In this document: positions 18,526 through 27,690 of the stretch, in pieces
Layout: each line of letters starts with the position of its first letter
Numbering within the stretch: position 1 is the stretch's first letter
Origin: Hyphococcus sp.
GTDB taxonomy: Bacteria; Pseudomonadota; Alphaproteobacteria; Caulobacterales; Parvularculaceae
Direction: 5' to 3'
Assembly (NCBI GenBank): GCA_021776245.1
Contig: JAJFGF010000054.1
Location: 1-64,000, forward strand
Length of the DNA: 64,000 nt
Position numbers and translations under genes: made by a program
Notes under the pieces: model-generated
Databases searched by the model: none
What the model saw: the letters and a program-made list of their open reading frames with translations, nothing else
What the model was told of the DNA's origin: nothing

Positions 18526-18968
18526 CGGGCTGGATGGTCTGGCCTGCCGCTCTAGGTGACAAAGCGGATCTGGTTCGTTTGGAGCAACAGTCCTTTGGCG
18601 ATCGCAGCTGGGGAGAAAAAAGCCTCGAAGGGAGCTTCGTAACGCCGGGCGTGACTGTATTGTTCGGCGGCAAAATCAAAGAAGCGCCGCTTGGTTTCGC
18701 CATATGGCGCAATATCAGCTCAGAGGCTGAGCTCTTGTCGATCGGCGTCCTGCCTCACGCACGGAATGAAGCGCTTGGAGCCGCGCTTCTTGGTGCGGTG
18801 ATCGCCGAAGCAACGCAATTGGGCGCGCAAAAGCTTTTTCTTGAGGTCGACGCAGGCAATAAGGCGGCCTGCGCCCTTTATCGCAAGCGCGGGTTTGAGG
18901 AGATTGGCGGGCGTCGCGCCTATTATCGTGACGGGTCTGATGCTTTGACCATGGCGGTGAAGCTGTAA
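18522..18968 (+). CDS. rimI: RimI-type GNAT N-acetyltransferase
   Basis: 148-residue GNAT protein in the canonical place after tsaB. RimI acetylates the N-terminal Ala of ribosomal protein S18. Typical parts: LVRLEQQSFGDRSWGEKSL near the N-terminus, ELLSIGVLPHARNEALGAALL, and LFLEVDAGNKAACALYRKRGFEEIGGRRAYY. The acetyl-CoA loop, usually R-x-x-G-x-G/A, reads R-N-E-A-L-G here, with Ala in place of the first Gly; this is a mild deviation that may still allow binding. Confidence 0.88.
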   Translation: MTGWMVWPAALGDKADLVRLEQQSFGDRSWGEKSLEGSFVTPGVTVLFGGKIKEAPLGFAIWRNISSEAELLSIGVLPHARNEALGAALLGAVIAEATQLGAQKLFLEVDAGNKAACALYRKRGFEEIGGRRAYYRDGSDALTMAVKL

Positions 18969-19058
18969 TTTTTGCCGCTCATTCGCTTTCCAGTTGCATG
19001 GTTTCGTGGTCCCGTGAATAAAGGTTGCGATCGGGACCGGCGCGGCCCCGGAGAAGAA

Positions 19059-19481
19059 ATGAATATGGACCGGCTTGAAAAAATCTGCATGAAAAAGGGC
19101 ATGCGCATGACCGATCAGCGCCGCGTTATCGCGCGTGTTCTGTCGATCGCCAAGGACCACCCTGATGTTGAAGAGATTCACCGCCGCGCCGCAGAGATTG
19201 ATGACAACATCTCGATTGCCACCGTTTATCGGACGATGCGGTTGTTTGAAGAAGCCGGGGTTGTGGAAAGACATGATTTTCAGGATGGCCGTTCGCGCTA
19301 TGAGGAAGCGACCCAAACCCACCATGATCACCTGATTGATCTACGCACAGGCGACGTCATCGAATTCGTCAGCGAAGAAATTGAGGCGCTGCAAAAGCGT
19401 ATCGCTGAGAAGCATGGTTATAAGCTCGTCGATCACCGGCTCGAGCTTTACGGCGTGCCGATCGACAAGCCGGAAAATTAG
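19059..19481 (+). CDS. fur: Fur-family metal-dependent transcriptional regulator
   Basis: 140-residue Fur homologue starting MNMDRLEKICMKKGMRMTDQ with ribosome site GGAGAAG. The frame is open further upstream, but nothing supports an earlier start. The winged helix includes VEEIHRRAAEIDDNISIATVYRTMRLFEEAGVVE (read in two parts), and the metal site is HHDHLIDLRTGDVIEF. No C-terminal CxxC zinc motifs are present. In Alphaproteobacteria such proteins act as iron- or manganese-responsive Fur/Mur, while Irr or RirA often dominates iron control, so the inducing metal is uncertain. It closes the tsaB-rimI-fur run. Confidence 0.9.
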   Translation: MNMDRLEKICMKKGMRMTDQRRVIARVLSIAKDHPDVEEIHRRAAEIDDNISIATVYRTMRLFEEAGVVERHDFQDGRSRYEEATQTHHDHLIDLRTGDVIEFVSEEIEALQKRIAEKHGYKLVDHRLELYGVPIDKPEN

Positions 19482-19522
19482 CCGACAAGTTAGCAGGAAC
19501 GGCTAAAAAGCTGCGCCAAATA

Positions 19523-19552
19523 TTGACTTTTTTGAAGTAAACTGGGTAGTAT
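19523..19552 (+). promoter_or_regulatory. Sigma-70-like promoter of the ferritin-like gene
   Basis: -35 TTGACT at 19523-19528 and -10 TAGTAT at 19547-19552, spacer 18 bases. It lies 78 bases before the ATG of the diiron protein and 40 bases after the fur stop, so the diiron gene can be transcribed on its own. Confidence 0.6.
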
Positions 19553-19629
19553 ACTTGTGGCAAAGGTTGATTCAAGCTTGGCGTGAAATTCAAAAAAATT
19601 TGCGCCACAACTTCAATGGAGGATCGTCC

Positions 19630-20727
19630 ATGGCGTCGTTGCGCGACCTATATCCCATTCCCGAAATCGATTCCTGCTGGACGGTGCCGCAAGGGTTCGA
19701 AGCCGCTTTTGACTGGGACTATGACGACGGCCGCAAGCAGATGATGCATCTTTATCAAAAGGGCAAGGATATGCAGTGGGATGCGCTGAACCGCATCGAC
19801 TGGGCGCTTGAGCTGGATACGGAAAACCCCATGGAAATGCCTGACGAAATGTCCGGCATTTATCACACGCCCGTTTGGGCCAAGATGAGCAAGGCGGAGC
19901 AAGCCAATACGCGCCGGCATATGCAGGCCTGGACGATGTCGCAATTTATGCAGGGCGAACAGGCGGCGCTGGTCTGCGCTGCGAAGATCGTCCAGCAGGT
20001 GCCGGATCTTGATGCAAAGTTTTATGCATCGACGCAGGTAATGGATGAAGCGCGTCATGTTGAGACGTATAAAAAATTCCTGCAGAAACTGGGCCTTGCC
20101 TATCCAATGACCGGCCCCCTTCAGACGCTGGTCGATCAAGCGCTGCGCGATTCGCGCTGGGACATGACTTATCTCGCCATGCAGGTTGTCATTGAAGGCC
20201 TTGCGTTGGCGGCGTTCGGTAATATTCGCGAAATTTCGCGCAATCAGCTGACCCAACAGGTCAATGCCTATGTGATGCAGGATGAATCGCGCCATGTTGC
20301 GTTCGGCCGGCTGACTTTATCCGAATATTACCCGCAACTGACGCAAGCCGAGCGGGATGAGCGCGAAGAATTTCTTGTTGAGGCCTGCTATCACATGCGT
20401 GACCGGTTCGAGGCGAGAGAGCTTTACGCCCATCTTGATCTGCCGGTTGATGTAATCGTCGAGGCGCAGCGCGAATCCGAATTCCAGAAACATTTCCGCA
20501 CCAGCCTTTTCCAACGCATTGTGCCGATTGTGCGCGATATCGGGCTTTGGTCTGATAAAATTCAGGCGGCTTATGCGGATATGGGCGTCCTCGGTTTTGC
20601 CGATACCGATTACGCCTCGCTTGAGGCTACAGACCATGAGCGGGCGGAAGAATTCGACGAAATCAACAAGCGGACCCGTCAACACTATGTCGAGGAAGTC
20701 GCTGCGGTCGGCGCTGCCGCCCTTTAG
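19630..20727 (+). CDS. Ferritin-like diiron-carboxylate protein, probable oxygenase or oxidase
   Basis: 365 residues from the ATG at 19630, which has GGAGG eight bases upstream. The long frame upstream to 19555 is promoter and leader. The protein is helical and carries a complete diiron ligand set: Glu110 (FMQGEQAALV), Glu140 and His143 (MDEARHVETY), Glu189 (VVIEGLALAAFG), Glu219 and His222 (QDESRHVAFGR). Spacing (30, 49, 30) resembles acyl-ACP desaturase/R2-like proteins, not storage ferritins, so an O2-activating oxidase is more likely than an iron store. The substrate is not known. It lies directly downstream of fur. Confidence 0.8.
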   Translation: MASLRDLYPIPEIDSCWTVPQGFEAAFDWDYDDGRKQMMHLYQKGKDMQWDALNRIDWALELDTENPMEMPDEMSGIYHTPVWAKMSKAEQANTRRHMQAWTMSQFMQGEQAALVCAAKIVQQVPDLDAKFYASTQVMDEARHVETYKKFLQKLGLAYPMTGPLQTLVDQALRDSRWDMTYLAMQVVIEGLALAAFGNIREISRNQLTQQVNAYVMQDESRHVAFGRLTLSEYYPQLTQAERDEREEFLVEACYHMRDRFEARELYAHLDLPVDVIVEAQRESEFQKHFRTSLFQRIVPIVRDIGLWSDKIQAAYADMGVLGFADTDYASLEATDHERAEEFDEINKRTRQHYVEEVAAVGAAAL

Positions 20728-20767
20728 GGCGTAAATGTCGTTGCGATCATTGCGCGTTTGGCGGGCG

Positions 20768-21511
20768 TTATCGCGCGGTACAATAATGCGCGGCGGCAAT
20801 GCGGCCTTGTTTGGGCTCTTGAATCAATAATGCGCAACCCTGACCGGGCGGCGGCGAAGCCGTGCTGAATGTTGCGCCCGCACGCCTGACAACGCCGAGG
20901 CGTTCGACATTGGTGACGACATTTGTGTCGAGAAAGTCCATGCCTGCGTTCTCGCCGCCCTTGATTTCGGTTTTGACCGATCGCTCAAAGGTGACAAGAA
21001 AGGCGTTGCCGCCGGACCGGCTCTCGGCCACGGTGAAAATAATGTCGCCGTCTTTCCTGTTGGCGTTGATCACGGGCGCGGTGCGCTCGGTTTGCGCATT
21101 TTTGATCAGCGGCCCAACTTTCTCGCGCGATGACCCGACCGTCTCGCTGACGCCGTTCACGACCATTTGCGGCGTATATATCGAGCTGCGCTTTCGAATA
21201 TTGATATTGTATTTCTTCTGGCGGTCGGTGTGTTCTTTACGGGAATAAGGGTCCTCCCAGCGGCCTTGCTTGGTGTTAAGGAGATTCCAGTAATCCACGT
21301 GCCAACCAAGCGCGACAATATCGTCTCTTAGCGCAAGCTCCCGGAAATATTCCGCTGCTGTTATGCAGGCGCTGCAGGATTGCGACGAAAACAGCTCAAT
21401 CACAACCGGCGAACGCGGTTGTTCCTCAGCATTGCCTTGCGCTATCGACGCAAATCCAAATGCGGCGATGGCCGGTAGAAGCCTGATGATATTTGCGCCC
21501 GAGTAATTCAT
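20768..21511 (-). CDS. DUF1223 thioredoxin-like exported protein
   Basis: 247 residues with an N-terminal signal peptide (IIRLLPAIAAFGFASIAQGNA). The mature domain begins VVIELFSSQSCSACITAAEYF, a thioredoxin-like strand with a CxxC variant (CSAC), followed by ALGWHVDYWN and IYTPQMVVNGV. These are the hallmarks of DUF1223, whose function is not established; a periplasmic redox role is the usual guess. Transcribed convergently with the diiron gene, 40 bases apart, and divergent from miaB. Confidence 0.87.
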   Translation of the reverse strand: MNYSGANIIRLLPAIAAFGFASIAQGNAEEQPRSPVVIELFSSQSCSACITAAEYFRELALRDDIVALGWHVDYWNLLNTKQGRWEDPYSRKEHTDRQKKYNINIRKRSSIYTPQMVVNGVSETVGSSREKVGPLIKNAQTERTAPVINANRKDGDIIFTVAESRSGGNAFLVTFERSVKTEIKGGENAGMDFLDTNVVTNVERLGVVRRAGATFSTASPPPGQGCALLIQEPKQGRIAAAHYCTAR

Positions 21512-21671
21512 TTGCGACCCAAAATACGCTGACCCGCTCTCCCTTGCTGTAGTCTGCAGGTTCTGGCCATTGCAATCAAACCAAATATCGTCACATCCGC
21601 GCGAGTGATCCGCGTTGCATAAGCGTCGTTAGGCGCCTAAATAACGGCTCTTCGATTTCCGGCGCGCAAAA

Positions 21672-23054
21672 ATGACTGAAGAACGGCCCAAAAAAGAAAA
21701 ATCTGTCTTCATCCGGACCTATGGGTGCCAGATGAACGTCTATGATTCAGAGCGCATGGCCGGGCTCTTAAAGCCGCTTGGCTACAGTTCGGCGGAAACG
21801 CCGGATGAGGCCGATCTGGTCATTCTCAATACCTGCCATATTCGCGAAAAAGCGGCGGAAAAAGTCTATTCTGAGCTGGGCCGGCTGAAAAAGCTCAAAG
21901 CGGCGAAACAAAAACGCGGCGGGGATATGTCGATTGCTGTCGCCGGTTGCGTCGCCCAGGCTGAAGGCGCCGAAATCACTGCGCGCGCGCCGCAGGTGGA
22001 TATGGTGGTTGGCCCACAGGCCTATCATCGCCTTCCGGAACTCCTGGCCCGCGCCGCGCGGGGCCGCGGCGACATTCTTGAGACTGATTTTGCGGTCGAG
22101 GAAAAATTCGACCGTCTTGCCGCGCGGGTTGCGGAGGGACCCACAGCCTTTCTCACAATCCAGGAGGGGTGCGATAAATTCTGCACATTTTGCGTTGTGC
22201 CTTATACGCGCGGCGCCGAAGTGTCGCGTCCGGTTGAGGCGATTACCGCCGAAGCGCGCATGCTCGCAGCACAGGGAGTGCGTGAGATCACGCTGCTTGG
22301 TCAGAACGTCAATGCGTGGTGCGCTGCTGCGCCCGCCGGATCCGCCGGTGATGCACAATGGAGGCTTGGCGAGCTTTGCCGGCATATCGCCCTGATCGAC
22401 GGCATTGACCGGATTCGCTTCACCACCTCCCATCCCCGCGACATGGATGGCGGCCTGATCAGGGCTCTTGGCGAGGAGGAAAAGCTGATGCCATACCTCC
22501 ATTTGCCGGTTCAGTCGGGCGCCGACAAAATCCTCAAGGCGATGAATCGCGGACACACAGCGGACCATTATCGGCGGTTGATCGACCGTATCCGCGCGAT
22601 GCGGCCTGATATTGCGATTTCCGGCGATTTTATCGTTGGTTTCCCAGGCGAAACGAGTGAGGATTTCGAGGAAACTATCGCGCTCGTCGCCGAGATCGGT
22701 TATGCGTCGGCCTATTCCTTTAAATATTCACGCCGGCCAGGCACGCCCGGGGCCGCCATGCCGAAGCAGGTGGCCGACGCTGAAAAGGACGCCCGTCTTG
22801 GACGGCTTCAGGCGCTTCTGGACAGCCAGCGTCAGGCCTTTAACGAGGGGCAAATTGGCAAAATCATGCCGGTTTTGCTCGAAAAACCCGGGCGGCACAA
22901 AGATCAGCTGGTCGGCCGCACGCCATATTTGCAAAGCGTTCACGTGTCTGCGCCAAAATCCATGCTAGGCTTAATTGCATCGGTGAGCATAAAAGGCGTG
23001 ACGCCGAATGCGCTTGCCGGGGCACTGACGAAAGAGGGTGAGGCGGCCGCTTGA
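21672..23054 (+). CDS. miaB: tRNA-2-methylthio-N6-isopentenyladenosine methylthiotransferase
   Basis: 460-residue radical-SAM enzyme that adds the 2-methylthio group to i6A37. The N-terminal domain has the three auxiliary cluster cysteines ([33 protein letters not shown]), and the radical SAM motif is [15 protein letters not shown]. The TIM-barrel segments [22 protein letters not shown] and [12 protein letters not shown] follow, and a TRAM domain ends the protein. First gene of a compact run miaB-phoH-ybeY-corC-lnt. Confidence 0.97.
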   Translation: MTEERPKKEKSVFIRTYGCQMNVYDSERMAGLLKPLGYSSAETPDEADLVILNTCHIREKAAEKVYSELGRLKKLKAAKQKRGGDMSIAVAGCVAQAEGAEITARAPQVDMVVGPQAYHRLPELLARAARGRGDILETDFAVEEKFDRLAARVAEGPTAFLTIQEGCDKFCTFCVVPYTRGAEVSRPVEAITAEARMLAAQGVREITLLGQNVNAWCAAAPAGSAGDAQWRLGELCRHIALIDGIDRIRFTTSHPRDMDGGLIRALGEEEKLMPYLHLPVQSGADKILKAMNRGHTADHYRRLIDRIRAMRPDIAISGDFIVGFPGETSEDFEETIALVAEIGYASAYSFKYSRRPGTPGAAMPKQVADAEKDARLGRLQALLDSQRQAFNEGQIGKIMPVLLEKPGRHKDQLVGRTPYLQSVHVSAPKSMLGLIASVSIKGVTPNALAGALTKEGEAAA

Positions 23055-24025
23055 GCGAACACAAGACCGCGGACGACGTGGAGCATATCGACTTCGACGA
23101 CAACCGGCTCGTCGCAGAGCTTTCCGGCGAGCATGACGCACATCTTTCTATTCTCGAAGACAGTCTGGGGGTCCGGATTGACCCGCGCGGCAACCGCTTT
23201 TCCGTGCGCGGCGCCGCTGCGGCGCGCGACCAAACGATCCGTGCACTGAACAAACTTTATCAACGTCTGCAACAGGGCGAACCTGTCGCCGCTGGAGATG
23301 TGCGTGCGGCGGCCAAGCTTTCGGAAAAAACCCCGGCGGCGGTCGCGTCCGTTGCGCCTTCAATCAAGACGCCGAAACGCGTGATCGCGGCGCGTACGCC
23401 CAATCAGGCGATCTATCTGACAAAACTGGCGTCTCATGATCTGACCTTTGGCGTCGGTCCGGCGGGCACCGGCAAGACCTATCTTGCGGTGGCCCATGCG
23501 GTGGGATTGCTTCTTTCCGGCGCGGTGGAGCGGATTATTCTTTCGCGACCGGCATTAGAAGCGGGCGAGCGTATCGGTTTTCTGCCCGGCGACATGAAGG
23601 AAAAAGTCGACCCGTTTCTGAGACCGCTTTATGACGCGCTGCATGATATGATGCATGCCGATTATGTGGAGCGGCGCATTGCCGCCGGCGACATCGAAAT
23701 CGCGCCGATCGCTTTTATGCGGGGCCGCACCCTGGCTCGCTCGGCTGTCATTCTCGACGAGGCGCAAAATGCGACGCCCGCGCAGATGAAAATGTTTTTG
23801 ACCCGTCTTGGCGAGGGCGCGCATATGGCGGTGACAGGCGATCCCTCGCAAACCGACTTGCCCGACACCGTCGGGTCCGGACTTGCTGACGCGCTGGCGA
23901 CGCTTTCCGGCGTTGAAGGGGTCGCAGAAGCGCGCTTTGTCGCATCGGACGTTGTGCGCCATCCGCTGGTATCGCGAATTATCGACGCATATGACGCCCG
24001 CGATCAGCGCTCACGAAGGCCATAA
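23051..24025 (+). CDS. phoH: PhoH-family ATPase
   Basis: 324 residues. The start is TTG at 23051, overlapping the miaB stop codon, which signals translational coupling. A KH-like N-terminal part (about 1-95) precedes the P-loop domain: [18 protein letters not shown] (Walker A) and [21 protein letters not shown] (Walker B), then [13 protein letters not shown]. Usually linked to ybeY and thought to act in RNA metabolism and rRNA maturation, with proposed ATP-dependent RNA helicase-type activity. Confidence 0.95.
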   Translation: MSEHKTADDVEHIDFDDNRLVAELSGEHDAHLSILEDSLGVRIDPRGNRFSVRGAAAARDQTIRALNKLYQRLQQGEPVAAGDVRAAAKLSEKTPAAVASVAPSIKTPKRVIAARTPNQAIYLTKLASHDLTFGVGPAGTGKTYLAVAHAVGLLLSGAVERIILSRPALEAGERIGFLPGDMKEKVDPFLRPLYDALHDMMHADYVERRIAAGDIEIAPIAFMRGRTLARSAVILDEAQNATPAQMKMFLTRLGEGAHMAVTGDPSQTDLPDTVGSGLADALATLSGVEGVAEARFVASDVVRHPLVSRIIDAYDARDQRSRRP

Positions 24026-24034
24026 TGGACGGCC

Positions 24035-24493
24035 ATGATTGAAACGATCATTGAGGACGAAGACTGGCGCAGGCGTCTGCCTGACGCGGAGGCGTTAGCG
24101 ACGCAATGCCTTGATGCGGCGATCGGCATTGAGCCGGCGCTGCGCGGCGATATCGCACTTTTGCTGACCAATGACGAGGCGCTCCGGTCGCTCAACGCCA
24201 AATTTCGCGGAAAGGACAGGCCGACCAATGTTCTTTCGTTTCCTTCCGGCGAGGACAAGGATTTTCTCGGCGACATCGCGCTTGCGCGTGAGACGATGAT
24301 TCGCGAGGCGCAAGCGGCGCGGATCACGCTTCGCAGTCACGCGGCGCATCTGATCGTTCATGGCATGTTGCATTTAATCGGCTATGATCATGAGACCGAC
24401 AATATGGCGAGCGAGATGGAGCAATGTGAGGCAGAAATCCTGCAACGCCTTGGCGTAGCCAACCCGTATGCGCGAGAGGCGGCGGCGACATGA
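24035..24493 (+). CDS. ybeY: Endoribonuclease YbeY (rRNA maturation)
   Basis: 152-residue UPF0054 protein. The metal-binding motif HGMLHLIGYDHETDN provides the three histidines, and the preceding RPTNVLSFPSGEDKDFLGDI is the conserved substrate-side block. YbeY processes the 16S rRNA 3' end and takes part in ribosome quality control. The stop overlaps the corC start by 4 bases (ATGA). Confidence 0.96.
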   Translation: MIETIIEDEDWRRRLPDAEALATQCLDAAIGIEPALRGDIALLLTNDEALRSLNAKFRGKDRPTNVLSFPSGEDKDFLGDIALARETMIREAQAARITLRSHAAHLIVHGMLHLIGYDHETDNMASEMEQCEAEILQRLGVANPYAREAAAT

Positions 24494-25380
24494 TTGACGG
24501 GTCTGATCCTGGCGACAAGGCGCGGCCAAACGGCCTGCTGATGCGGTTGCGAGCCCTTCTGGCCCCGACAGCCCGGGGCGATGATTTTGTCGCTGCAATC
24601 GAAAAAGGCGAGGGCGCGGTTGCAAAGGGCCTTACTAAGGCGCGCCGTGAAATGATTGAACGTGTGATTGCTTTTGACGAAAAAAAGGTCGTCGACGTTA
24701 TGGCCCCGCGCGCCGACATTTTCGCTATCGATATGGAGACGTCGCTTGAGGAATTGATTGCGACATTCGCCAGCGCCGGCCATTCGCGCCTGCCGGTTTA
24801 TCGCAGCGACCTCGATGACCCGGTTGGTATGGTTCATATCAAGGATGTCGTCGGCCTGATTGCGGAGCGTGAAAAAGCGCTGCGGGAAGCGGGGCCGATT
24901 CTCAAATCCATCCGGCGCGAAATTCTCTATGTGCCGCCTTCAATGCGCATCACTGATTTGTTGCTGCGCATGCAGGCCTCATGCATCCATATGGCGCTGG
25001 TTATTGATGAATATGGAGGTACTGACGGACTCGTAACGATCGAGGACCTCGTTGAAGAAATCGTCGGCGAAATCAATGACGAGCATGATGAAGAAGAAAC
25101 GCCGACGATTACGCCGCGCGCGGGCGGCGGCTGGGACGTGGATGCGCGCGTTGAGTTGCATGATTTTGAAGAAGAAACCGGGTATCGCCTGGAAACCGAA
25201 GAGGACGAGATAGATACGGTTGGCGGCTATGTCGTGTCTCTCGCCGGCCGTGTGCCGCAGCGCGGCGAGGTATTGTCCGGTGCGGGCCGGTTTGACTATG
25301 AAGTAACCGAAGCGGACGCGCGCAAAGTGCGCAAGCTCCACATTCGGCCGTCAGCACAAACTGGCGAAGCGGCGGAATAG
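24490..25380 (+). CDS. corC: CorC/HlyC-type transporter-associated protein with CBS pair
   Basis: 296 residues: two CBS domains (VMAPRADIFAIDM, HSRLPVYRSDLDDPVGMVHIK, then a second repeat up to ALVIDEYGGTDGLVTIEDL) and a C-terminal CorC_HlyC domain ending YEVTEADARKVRKLHI. Lacks the membrane DUF21 domain, so it is the soluble CorC form. Implicated in Mg2+/Co2+ handling. Overlaps ybeY by 4 bases and is followed 7 bases later by lnt, the standard alphaproteobacterial order. Confidence 0.93.
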   Translation: MIDGSDPGDKARPNGLLMRLRALLAPTARGDDFVAAIEKGEGAVAKGLTKARREMIERVIAFDEKKVVDVMAPRADIFAIDMETSLEELIATFASAGHSRLPVYRSDLDDPVGMVHIKDVVGLIAEREKALREAGPILKSIRREILYVPPSMRITDLLLRMQASCIHMALVIDEYGGTDGLVTIEDLVEEIVGEINDEHDEEETPTITPRAGGGWDVDARVELHDFEEETGYRLETEEDEIDTVGGYVVSLAGRVPQRGEVLSGAGRFDYEVTEADARKVRKLHIRPSAQTGEAAE

Positions 25381-25387
25381 GGCGAGG

Positions 25388-27010
25388 ATGAGCAAAGACG
25401 GCTCTCCAGCGGCGCGGCTCGCATATATGCTTGATCACATTGCCGAGCGCATCAGAGCGGCGACCGGATGGCGGCGCGCGCTGATCGCGTTTTTGGCGGG
25501 CCTTGCCGCCGCGCTGGCGTTGGCGCCCATTTACATGTTGCCGTTAATGGCGGTCGGGTTCTCCGTGCTGATCCTTCTTGTCGACGGCGCCTATGGCGCA
25601 ATCCGTCCTATGCGCGGCGCATTTGCCGCCGGCTGGTTTTTCGGTTTCGGGTATTTCCTCGCCAGCATTTACTGGATGGCGTTTTCTTTCTTCGTGCAAG
25701 CCGACCAATTTGCGTGGATGTCGCCTTTTGCAATGCTTGGAATGCCGGCCTTTCTCGCGTTTTTCCCCGGGCTTTCCTGTTTTGCCGCGGTCAAGTTTTG
25801 GCGCTCGGGCTGGCCGCGGATTTTTATCTTCGCCGCCATATGGACGTTATTTGAATATGCCCGCGGACATGTGTTGACCGGCCTGCCCTGGAACCTCGTC
25901 GGGCAGGCGCTGGCGGGATCGGCGATCGGCGCGCAAACGGCCGCCTGGTACGGCGCCTATGGATTAAGCCTGGCGACAGTTTTGCTGGCGGCGGCGCCGG
26001 CGGCTGAACTGGGCGCGAGGCGTACGCCGACGGCCGTAATGTCGGGTCTTGCGGCAATGCTTGTCGGCGCAGGCGTGCTTTTTGCGGTCGGCGCCTTGCG
26101 TCTTTCGCTGCCCGAGCCAGACCAGGACGGTGAGAATTTTCTGCGTATCGTCCAGCCAAATATTCCCCAGCGCGAGAAAATTGACCCGAATATGTGGGCG
26201 CGCAATTTTACGCGTCAGCTTGAGCTGTCTAAGGGCGCAGCGCCAGCGAAAGGGCGCCTGTTTATTATCTGGCCGGAAAATGGCGCGCCATTATTGAGCG
26301 AAGCGACGACGGCGCTGCAGGTCCTGTCGCAAGAATTGCCGGAGAATTCAGTTTTACTCGCCGGAGCCATCCGTCGCGCAGATGATCGCGATGGCGTCGA
26401 GCGCTATTACAATTCGATCGCCATTGTTTCCGAGACGCCAGCCGGCCGCCGGGTCATCGCACATTACGACAAGCATCATTTAGTGCCGTTCGGCGAATAT
26501 TTGCCGTTTTATGACTGGTTGCGTGTTATCGGGTTGGCACAGCTGACGCCTTATGGCGATGCGGGATTTTCGCCGGGCGACGGACCCGCGGTGCTCAATG
26601 CAGGAGGTCCGTCCTTTGCGCCGCTGATTTGTTATGAAGTGATTTTTCCCGGCGCAATCTATCCGAATAACAACCGCCCGGAATGGCTTTTGACTGTTAC
26701 AAATGACGCCTGGTTCGGCGATACCTCCGGGCCGCGTCAGCACCTCGATATGGCGCGGTTGCGCTCAATTGAAGCAGGGCTGCCAATGGCGCGTTCCGCC
26801 AATACCGGCATTTCCGCGGTTATTGACGCCAAGGGGCGCATTCTCGGGAGAGTAAGGCTATATCAGGAGGGCCGCCTTGAAGCGGCTTTGCCGCCGCCCT
26901 TGCCGCGAACCCTCTATGATCGGGTCGGTGACTGGATATTCCTGGCGTTTGCCATCGGGTTCCTGGTCCCGGCGGTGCGCACGTCCCCTCCTCCAATGGC
27001 GCGACCCTGA
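25388..27010 (+). CDS. lnt: Apolipoprotein N-acyltransferase
   Basis: 540-residue inner-membrane enzyme adding the third acyl chain to lipoproteins in the periplasm. The N-terminal half has about six to seven membrane helices. The C-terminal carbon-nitrogen hydrolase domain shows the Glu-Lys-Cys triad: Glu in IIWPENGAPLL, Lys in HYDKHHLVPFGEYLP and Cys in PLICYEVIFPG. A final hydrophobic helix (VGDWIFLAFAIGFLVPAV) anchors the C-terminus. The several lipoproteins encoded in this window are its natural clients. Confidence 0.96.
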   Translation: MSKDGSPAARLAYMLDHIAERIRAATGWRRALIAFLAGLAAALALAPIYMLPLMAVGFSVLILLVDGAYGAIRPMRGAFAAGWFFGFGYFLASIYWMAFSFFVQADQFAWMSPFAMLGMPAFLAFFPGLSCFAAVKFWRSGWPRIFIFAAIWTLFEYARGHVLTGLPWNLVGQALAGSAIGAQTAAWYGAYGLSLATVLLAAAPAAELGARRTPTAVMSGLAAMLVGAGVLFAVGALRLSLPEPDQDGENFLRIVQPNIPQREKIDPNMWARNFTRQLELSKGAAPAKGRLFIIWPENGAPLLSEATTALQVLSQELPENSVLLAGAIRRADDRDGVERYYNSIAIVSETPAGRRVIAHYDKHHLVPFGEYLPFYDWLRVIGLAQLTPYGDAGFSPGDGPAVLNAGGPSFAPLICYEVIFPGAIYPNNNRPEWLLTVTNDAWFGDTSGPRQHLDMARLRSIEAGLPMARSANTGISAVIDAKGRILGRVRLYQEGRLEAALPPPLPRTLYDRVGDWIFLAFAIGFLVPAVRTSPPPMARP

Positions 27011-27111
27011 CACACTGATACAACCTTTGCGCGATGTGAAATTTCCCCTATAAATAGGAATCGGGAGAGGCTTTGTGTGGCCTTTTTTGGCCATGGGGTT
27101 GAGACAAGAAG

Positions 27112-27576
27112 ATGAATGCACCGCAGAACGTGGCGAACTCGCCGCCGAAAACCACCGTTAAATCAGACGGACCGCATCCAATCGACGTCCATGTGGGCGC
27201 GCGTGTTAAGCTCAGGCGCATGATTTTGGGCATGAGCCAGGAAACGCTCGGCAAGGCGCTGGGGCTCACTTTTCAGCAAATTCAAAAATACGAAAAAGGC
27301 GTCAATCGGATCGGCGCCAGCAGATTATTTGAATTATCCAACCTTTTGGATGTGCCGATCCAGTATTTTTATAATGATTACGGCGACGCCATTGGCGGCG
27401 AGTTGGGCGCGGACGGGGCTGAGGCTGGCGATATGTTTATGAATCTGGTGAATTCACCGGAAGGCGTTCAGCTTTGCCGTTCGTTTTCCGAGATTAATGA
27501 CCCGCAGGTTAAAAAACGCGTACTCGACCTGGTCAAATCGATTGCTGAAACGGAACGCGAAAAAGCGCCTTCATAA
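27112..27576 (+). CDS. XRE-family helix-turn-helix regulator
   Basis: 154 residues. An unstructured N-terminus is followed by the HTH: GARVKLRRMILGMSQETLGK, ALGLTFQQIQKYEKGVNRI and GASRLFELSNLLDVPIQYFY. The C-terminal half (VNSPEGVQLCRSFSEINDPQVKKRVLDLV, read in parts) is typical of a conserved alphaproteobacterial regulator found between lnt and metK. In other genera homologues control motility or cell-cycle-linked genes. What it controls here is unknown; the conserved link to metK suggests possible methionine/SAM or growth-related control, which is inference. Confidence 0.9.
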   Translation: MNAPQNVANSPPKTTVKSDGPHPIDVHVGARVKLRRMILGMSQETLGKALGLTFQQIQKYEKGVNRIGASRLFELSNLLDVPIQYFYNDYGDAIGGELGADGAEAGDMFMNLVNSPEGVQLCRSFSEINDPQVKKRVLDLVKSIAETEREKAPS

Positions 27577-27690
27577 AGGGGCCAACGCGCCAGCCAATGC
27601 GCCGCTAATTCGATTGGACAGACCCGGGCGCATTCGCTATACGCCCCCGGACATATAAACATTTCCTTATATACAGGGGTATTTCTTTCC

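Noticed and set aside
21768-22568. 266-codon open frame on the minus strand
   Set aside because: Lies entirely opposite miaB, no recognisable domain; a shadow of high-GC coding sequence.
27079-27092. GGCC-T6-GGCC inverted repeat before the XRE regulator gene
   Set aside because: Stem of only 4 bases without a following T-tract; not a credible terminator or operator.
27577-27690. Possible SAM-sensing riboswitch in the metK leader
   Set aside because: Only a small hairpin (GGGCG...CGCCC) is visible; none of the conserved cores of the SAM-II, SAM-V, SAM/SAH or SAH classes that I know could be recognised.
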